Below are positions 6,526-10,187 of a stretch of DNA of 10,187 nt, one piece after another. Under the pieces are notes generated by a model. The model was not told the origin of the DNA. It was given only the letters and a program-made list of their open reading frames with translations, and made no database searches. Position 1 is the first letter of the stretch. Each line of letters starts with the position of its first letter. The position numbers were made by a program, and so were the translations under genes. Source of the stretch: Oscillospiraceae bacterium (GTDB lineage Bacteria > Bacillota > Clostridia > Oscillospirales > Oscillospiraceae); the NCBI GenBank assembly GCA_009785655.1, contig WQVW01000034.1:1-10187 (forward strand). Direction: 5' to 3'.

Positions 6526-6623
6526 GGCGTGTTTGTGAATGACCCATCTCTGGCGCGAGTCTGCCAGAGATTATCGGCCAACGAACAAACACGCCGTAAA
6601 ATTTCCGATGGGAAGGGAATGGA
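6526..6623 (+). promoter_or_regulatory. Candidate structured 5' leader RNA of hppA
   Basis: Two nested perfect inverted repeats lie between the likely promoter and the hppA start. The outer 11-bp stem is GGCGTGTTTGT (6526-6536) with ACAAACACGCC (6585-6595). The inner 9-bp stem is ATCTCTGGC (6546-6554) with GCCAGAGAT (6563-6571) and an 8-base loop. Between them is an asymmetric internal loop of 9 and 13 bases (GAATGACCC and TATCGGCCAACGA). Downstream, GATGGG (6607-6612) could pair with CCCATC (6543-6548), and TTCC can pair with GGAA (6603-6614), both next to the purine-rich ribosome-binding region. No T tract follows, so control of translation is more likely than termination. I do not recognise it as a known riboswitch class. 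The frame of hppA is open through this stretch, but the encoded residues do not look like family sequence. Confidence 0.5.
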
Positions 6624-6631
6624 TCAACGAT

Positions 6632-8764
6632 ATGGCACTATATATTGGCATTATATACGGCGCGATTGCACTGGCTGCTGCAGTGACATTGATGCTTTTT
6701 CGTTATGTCTTTGCGCAGGGGAGAGGTTCCACAGAAATGATTGAGATATCAGACGCGATACGCGGCGGAGCCAATGCATTTTTGTACAGGCAATATAAGG
6801 CGATCGCACTGATTTCAGCTGTTTCGCTTGTGGTAATCATCTTTGCGGTATACTTGGGAAATTTTACAAAAGACAATCCACACGCGTTAAGCCACGCATT
6901 GCACGCGGGGGCGGCATTCACGGTGGGGGCGATATGCTCTGCGCTGTCTGGCTATATCGGGATGTATATGTCGGTGCACAGCAATGTCCGCACGGCGGAA
7001 GGTGCGCGGACAAGCTTGACCCGGGCATTGCAAATCGCTTTCCGCGGCGGGGCGGTGACGGGACTTGCGGTGACGTCTCTGTCACTATTCGGTGTGACAT
7101 CGCTTTTTTTATTATTTGGCGGGCTGTCTACGAATATAGAGACGGTGATTCAAGCACCGACGCTTGTTGTTGGATTCGGATTCGGCGCGTCACTGGTCGC
7201 CTTATTTGCCCAGCTTGGCGGCGGAATTTACACCAAAGCCGCCGATGTGGGGGCGGATTTGGTCGGTAAAATTGAAGTCGGCATCCCGGAAGATGATGCA
7301 ATGAACCCGGCGGTCATCGCCGATCTGGTGGGGGACAACGTCGGCGACTGCGCCGGGCGGGGGGCGGATCTGTTTGAATCGACCGCCGCTGAAAATGTGG
7401 GCGCCATGATTCTCGGTGCTGGGCTGTATCCGGTATTCGGCATGATGGGGATAATCTTTCCGCTGGTGGCGCGTGCGCTTGGGTTGATTGCGTCGATTGT
7501 TGGGATTATGATGGTGCGCGTGAAACATGAGGATGACGACCCGATGAAAGCACTAAACGTCGGATATGCCGTCACTTCTGTTATTATGGCGGTGCTTTTA
7601 TACATAGTCATTGACCACATGCTGGGCGGATATTTGCCGGGCGGCGAATCGGTCAATACGCTGATGCTGTACGGCTGTGGGCTTGTCGGCATTGCACTGA
7701 GTTACATATTCGTCTGGCTGACTGATTACTATACCTCATACAGCAAACGGCCGGTCAGGCTGATTGCGGAAGCGAGCAGGACAGGCCCCGGTACGAACAT
7801 CATCACAGGCACAGCTATCGGCATGGAGTCCACTGCGCTGCCGGTATTGTTTATCTGTGCTGCGATTTTCGTGTCGTACAGGCTCGGCCAGTCCGCCTTG
7901 GGTGGATTGCCCGCTGGTGGATTATACGGCACGGCGATCGCCACGATGGGAATGCTGTCCACCTGCACGTTTGTCCTGGCGATGGACGCGTTCGGACCGA
8001 TTACTGACAACGCCGGTGGGATTGTTGAGATGGCGGGCGAGCCAGAATCGGTGAGACAAACGACCGATAGGCTCGATGCGTGCGGCAATACGACCAAAGC
8101 GCTGACGAAAGGCTATGCCGTCGGCTCCGCCGCGCTGGCGACGTTTTTGATGTTTGCGGCATATACCGATGAGGTGAAAAGTCTGCTGAATATTCCGCCG
8201 GACATGCCCTATATTGTTGATATTGCGAGGCCAGAGGTGTTTATCGCGGCGTTTATCGCGACGATGGTGGTATTCCTGTTTTCATCTACAGCGATAAGGG
8301 CGGTCAGTAATGCGGCGCAATATGTCATTATAGAGGTCAGGCGGCAGTTTAAAGATTTGTCCACCGTCTTAGCTAACGGCGGCAAGCCGGACTATAACAG
8401 ATGTGTTGATATCGTCACCAAAGGCGCGCTGCATGAGATGGTTATACCGGGATTCATCGTCGTTATCGCGCCAATTATTGTTGGTGTAACACTCGGCATG
8501 GAAGCGGCGGCGGCATATATACTCGTTTGCACAATTGCCGGAGTGATTCTGGCGCTGTATCTCAATAACTCAGGCGGCGCATGGGATAACGCGAAGAAGT
8601 ACATTGAACTCAGCGGATTTGGCAGGGGATCGGAAGCGCATAAGGCGGCCATCGTCGGCGATACGGTGGGGGATCCTTTCAAAGATACGGCGGGTCCATC
8701 GCTGCATGTGCTAATCAAGCTGACCAGTACGCTGATGCTGCTGTTTGTGGTGCTGTTTCGGTAG
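6632..8764 (+). CDS. hppA: Membrane-bound proton-translocating pyrophosphatase, K+-independent type
   Basis: This integral membrane enzyme splits pyrophosphate and pumps ions. It has 710 residues and about 16 membrane spans, as usual. Substrate-site motifs are GGGIYTKAADVGADLVGK (196-213), EDDAMNP (220-226), DNVGDCAGRGADLFE (235-249) and the C-terminal GDTVGDPFKDTAGPS (677-691). GNTTKALTKG (485-494) has lysine at the position where K+-dependent enzymes have alanine; this is the known mark of the K+-independent, H+-pumping group. The frame is open to an ATG at 6539, but the extra residues are hydrophilic and overlap the structured leader. The ATG at 6632 starts directly at the first membrane helix (MALYIGIIYGAIALAAAV), with purine-rich GGAAGGG and TGGA upstream, though the spacing is not ideal. 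It is a single-gene transcript ending in a strong hairpin. The likely roles are energy recovery from biosynthetic pyrophosphate and support of the proton gradient. Confidence 0.97.
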   Translation: MALYIGIIYGAIALAAAVTLMLFRYVFAQGRGSTEMIEISDAIRGGANAFLYRQYKAIALISAVSLVVIIFAVYLGNFTKDNPHALSHALHAGAAFTVGAICSALSGYIGMYMSVHSNVRTAEGARTSLTRALQIAFRGGAVTGLAVTSLSLFGVTSLFLLFGGLSTNIETVIQAPTLVVGFGFGASLVALFAQLGGGIYTKAADVGADLVGKIEVGIPEDDAMNPAVIADLVGDNVGDCAGRGADLFESTAAENVGAMILGAGLYPVFGMMGIIFPLVARALGLIASIVGIMMVRVKHEDDDPMKALNVGYAVTSVIMAVLLYIVIDHMLGGYLPGGESVNTLMLYGCGLVGIALSYIFVWLTDYYTSYSKRPVRLIAEASRTGPGTNIITGTAIGMESTALPVLFICAAIFVSYRLGQSALGGLPAGGLYGTAIATMGMLSTCTFVLAMDAFGPITDNAGGIVEMAGEPESVRQTTDRLDACGNTTKALTKGYAVGSAALATFLMFAAYTDEVKSLLNIPPDMPYIVDIARPEVFIAAFIATMVVFLFSSTAIRAVSNAAQYVIIEVRRQFKDLSTVLANGGKPDYNRCVDIVTKGALHEMVIPGFIVVIAPIIVGVTLGMEAAAAYILVCTIAGVILALYLNNSGGAWDNAKKYIELSGFGRGSEAHKAAIVGDTVGDPFKDTAGPSLHVLIKLTSTLMLLFVVLFR

Positions 8765-8778
8765 GGAATTGAATAATA

Positions 8779-8811
8779 AAAAACGGATGCCTTGCATAGG
8801 TATCCGTTTTT
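8779..8811. terminator. Bidirectional terminator between hppA and the kinase-like gene
   Basis: AAAAACGGATGCC (8779-8791) pairs with GGTATCCGTTTTT (8799-8811) as a 13-bp stem with one G-U pair and a 7-base loop. The A run on one side and the T run on the other give each strand a U tract after the GC part of the stem, so it can end both convergent transcripts. It lies 14 bases after the hppA stop and 11 bases from the stop of the minus-strand gene. Confidence 0.85.
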
Positions 8812-8822
8812 CTTATGAATAA

Positions 8823-9281
8823 TCACACAAGCTCATCTTCATCCGGCGGCTGGAACATGGGGATATATCTGTCCATGTCAATTTTAGGAATGTTGAATAC
8901 GCCTTCGGTGAGATTTTGATTCCGATGTTCCAAACGGCGGTATAATTCCGCGTGCGGAACGTCCATATAATGCATCTTGAAATCCGCGCCTAGCGTTTTG
9001 GCTTTGTTCCTGTAATCGTCACGTTCGCCGCGCCCCCAGCAGCCGTAATCGAGTATTACGTCTCCGCCGATTTTCAAAACGTGTTTGGCAACGTCCCACA
9101 TAATATGTTCGATGCACCGGTGTCTTTCGTCGTGACGTTCATCTCCAACATCGTCTCCGAACAGCTTTAAATGCCAGACATCCAGCGTCAGCAACAGCGC
9201 GCCTGTGTCTGCCGCGAGTTGGCGGGCATAGGTTGTTTTCCCGCTGCAGGGCAACCCAACCATCAGATGCAATGTTGCCAT
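8823..9281 (-). CDS. P-loop ATP-binding protein, AAA_33/zeta-toxin-like kinase fold
   Basis: This is a 152-residue cytosolic protein. Walker A is GLPCSGKTT (9-17) right at the N terminus. A conserved aspartate follows in LTLDVWH (D34). VILDYGCWGRGERDDY (75-90) resembles the 'VILD.GFW.R.ER' segment of small P-loop kinases of the AAA_33 group. An arginine-rich lid region (ELYRRLEHRN, 112-121) and a C-terminal FQPPDEDE (143-150) complete the pattern, which this group often ends with. Members phosphorylate small molecules or are uncharacterised; some are called zeta-toxin-like or aminoglycoside-phosphotransferase-like, but no antitoxin gene is adjacent, so a toxin role is not supported. GGAGG precedes the ATG by 5 bases. 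The gene is divergent from the copper ATPase gene across an 81-bp gap, in which I could not find a convincing leftward promoter. The substrate is unknown. Confidence 0.85.
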   Translation of the reverse strand: MATLHLMVGLPCSGKTTYARQLAADTGALLLTLDVWHLKLFGDDVGDERHDERHRCIEHIMWDVAKHVLKIGGDVILDYGCWGRGERDDYRNKAKTLGADFKMHYMDVPHAELYRRLEHRNQNLTEGVFNIPKIDMDRYIPMFQPPDEDELV

Positions 9282-9307
9282 GATTATCCTCCGTACTCAG
9301 CACGTAC

Positions 9308-9335
9308 TTGCTTTTTGTGGAATTAATGTCATAAT
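9308..9335 (+). promoter_or_regulatory. Candidate promoter of the copper ATPase gene
   Basis: TTGCTT (9308-9313), a 16-base spacer and CATAAT (9330-9335) form a modest match, with a start near 9342 and a leader of about 24 bases. Short direct repeats with 11-bp spacing lie nearby: CGTACT at 9292 and 9303, and CATAAT at 9330 and 9341. No clear CopY, CsoR or CueR operator is visible. Confidence 0.3.
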
Positions 9336-9365
9336 AGTACCATAATCGCCAAGGGGGAGTCAATG

Positions 9366-10187
9366 ATGGACAGTAGTGTGATCGGCATACAAGGCATGTC
9401 ATGTGCGGCGTGTGCGCAGCGGGTTGAGAAAGCGATCGGGAAATTGGACGGCGTGATAAATGTCTCAGTCAACTTTGCCACTGAAAAAGCCACGGTTGTG
9501 TATGAGCCGAAGAAATTAAAACGCGCGGAGATAGAAGCGACCATAGAAAAAACAGGATATAAACCGGTGGAGACATCAACCGCTGGGACGAGTGGCGAAG
9601 ACAGATTACGGCGGCAAAAAGAGATACAAACATTGCAGAAAAAATTTATTATTGCCCTGATCTTCTGTGTGCCGCTGTTTTATATCGCCATGGCACCGAT
9701 GGTAAATATGAGTGCCATAAATCTGCCGTTTCCGCACGTGCTTGATCCGGCGTATAATCCGCTGAATTTCGCGCTGGTACAGCTGGGTTTGACGCTGCCG
9801 ATCGTTATAGCGGGGTACAAGTTCTATATTGTCGGGGTAAAGTCGCTGGTTCAGAGAAGTCCGAATATGGATTCGCTGGTAGCAATCGGCACAAGTGCTG
9901 CGTTTCTGTATGGATTGTTCAGGACGTTTCAGATCATCACCGGCGCGGCTGAATTCCACGCGATGAACGTGCTGTATTTTGAAACGGCGGGGGTTATCCT
10001 GACGCTAATACTGCTGGGCAAAACGCTGGAGGCCGTGTCCAAAGGACGCACCGGCGAAGCGATCGAAAAAATGATGGAGCTTGCGCCGAAAACCGCGATA
10101 GTCATCAAAGACGGGGAGGAAACGGAAATCCCAATTGACGCGGTGCGAATCGGCGATATTGTCGTCGTAAAACCAGGCGCGAAAATC
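9366..10187 (+). CDS. copA: Copper-translocating P-type ATPase (P1B), 3' end cut by window edge
   Basis: The first 274 codons of a heavy-metal P-type ATPase, open to the window edge. An N-terminal heavy-metal-associated domain (about 5-68) carries the GMSCAAC site (10-16), whose two cysteines C13 and C16 bind Cu(I). The sequence then matches CopA-type enzymes: hydrophobic helices at about 94-112 and 133-156, SPNMDSLVAIGTSAAF (165-180), and YFETAGVILTLILLGKTLEAVSKGRT (204-229). The start of the actuator domain follows. The TGE loop, the metal-binding CPC helix and the DKTG phosphorylation site all lie beyond the edge, so copper rather than another metal rests on family resemblance. Two ATG codons lie in frame at 9363 and 9366; the second has better spacing from AAGGGGGAG. 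Only one metal-binding domain is present. Its role would be copper export. It is divergent from the kinase-like gene. Confidence 0.93.
   Translation, partial: MDSSVIGIQGMSCAACAQRVEKAIGKLDGVINVSVNFATEKATVVYEPKKLKRAEIEATIEKTGYKPVETSTAGTSGEDRLRRQKEIQTLQKKFIIALIFCVPLFYIAMAPMVNMSAINLPFPHVLDPAYNPLNFALVQLGLTLPIVIAGYKFYIVGVKSLVQRSPNMDSLVAIGTSAAFLYGLFRTFQIITGAAEFHAMNVLYFETAGVILTLILLGKTLEAVSKGRTGEAIEKMMELAPKTAIVIKDGEETEIPIDAVRIGDIVVVKPGAKI

Noticed and set aside
6526..6595. Miniature transposable element with 11-bp terminal inverted repeats
   Set aside because: Flanking bases (TACAG and GTAAA) show no target duplication and no second copy is seen in the window; the inner hairpin and position fit a leader RNA better.
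6526..6600. Intrinsic terminator upstream of hppA
   Set aside because: The outer stem is followed by GTAAAATTT, without the T tract needed for termination.
6539..6631. N-terminal extension of the pyrophosphatase from ATG 6539
   Set aside because: The extra 31 residues are hydrophilic and unlike the family N terminus, the start has no binding site, and the stretch is occupied by the nested inverted repeats.
8823..9281. Zeta toxin of a toxin-antitoxin pair
   Set aside because: The P-loop and fold resemblance are general to the kinase group, the protein is short, and no antitoxin-like gene is adjacent.

Overview
The window looks like chromosomal DNA of a Gram-positive-type, probably anaerobic clostridial bacterium (Firmicutes sensu lato). 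The signs are strong GGAGG/AAGGGGG-type ribosome binding sites, several near-consensus sigma-A promoters, a lipoprotein with a short Gram-positive-style signal, a membrane pyrophosphatase, and a uroporphyrinogen-decarboxylase-fold methyltransferase of the kind common in anaerobes. This placement is inferred from gene content and signals, not from any search. Base composition is roughly balanced, except for a visibly AT-richer block at about 3165-4336.

Left part (1-3150): a LysR-type regulator cut by the left edge runs rightward and meets a second, complete LysR-type regulator on the minus strand (814-1725). That second regulator is divergent from a UROD/MtaA-family methyltransferase gene (1980-3089). 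The 254-bp divergent gap holds two good back-to-back promoters with overlapping dyads between them, one of them a T-N11-A box. This is the classic layout of a LysR regulator controlling its neighbour. A strong terminator hairpin closes the methyltransferase gene.

Middle (3165-6420): a small unrecognised membrane protein, a Nudix hydrolase and a UDP-GlcNAc 2-epimerase all read rightward. A lipoprotein polysaccharide deacetylase reads leftward from its own near-perfect promoter. The epimerase (ManNAc precursor supply) and the deacetylase (peptidoglycan or glycan trimming) both point to cell-envelope work, but no full glycan cluster surrounds them.

Right part (6420-10187): a membrane-bound proton-pumping pyrophosphatase (hppA) of the K+-independent type is preceded by a strikingly structured leader: an 11-bp perfect outer stem enclosing a 9-bp perfect hairpin, just upstream of the start. 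A bidirectional-looking terminator separates it from a convergent P-loop kinase-like gene. That gene is divergent from a copper-type P1B ATPase (copA-like), which runs off the right edge.

The most interesting items are the unassigned structured leader of hppA and the LysR/methyltransferase divergent unit. I saw no tRNA, rRNA, CRISPR array, insertion sequence or phage gene.
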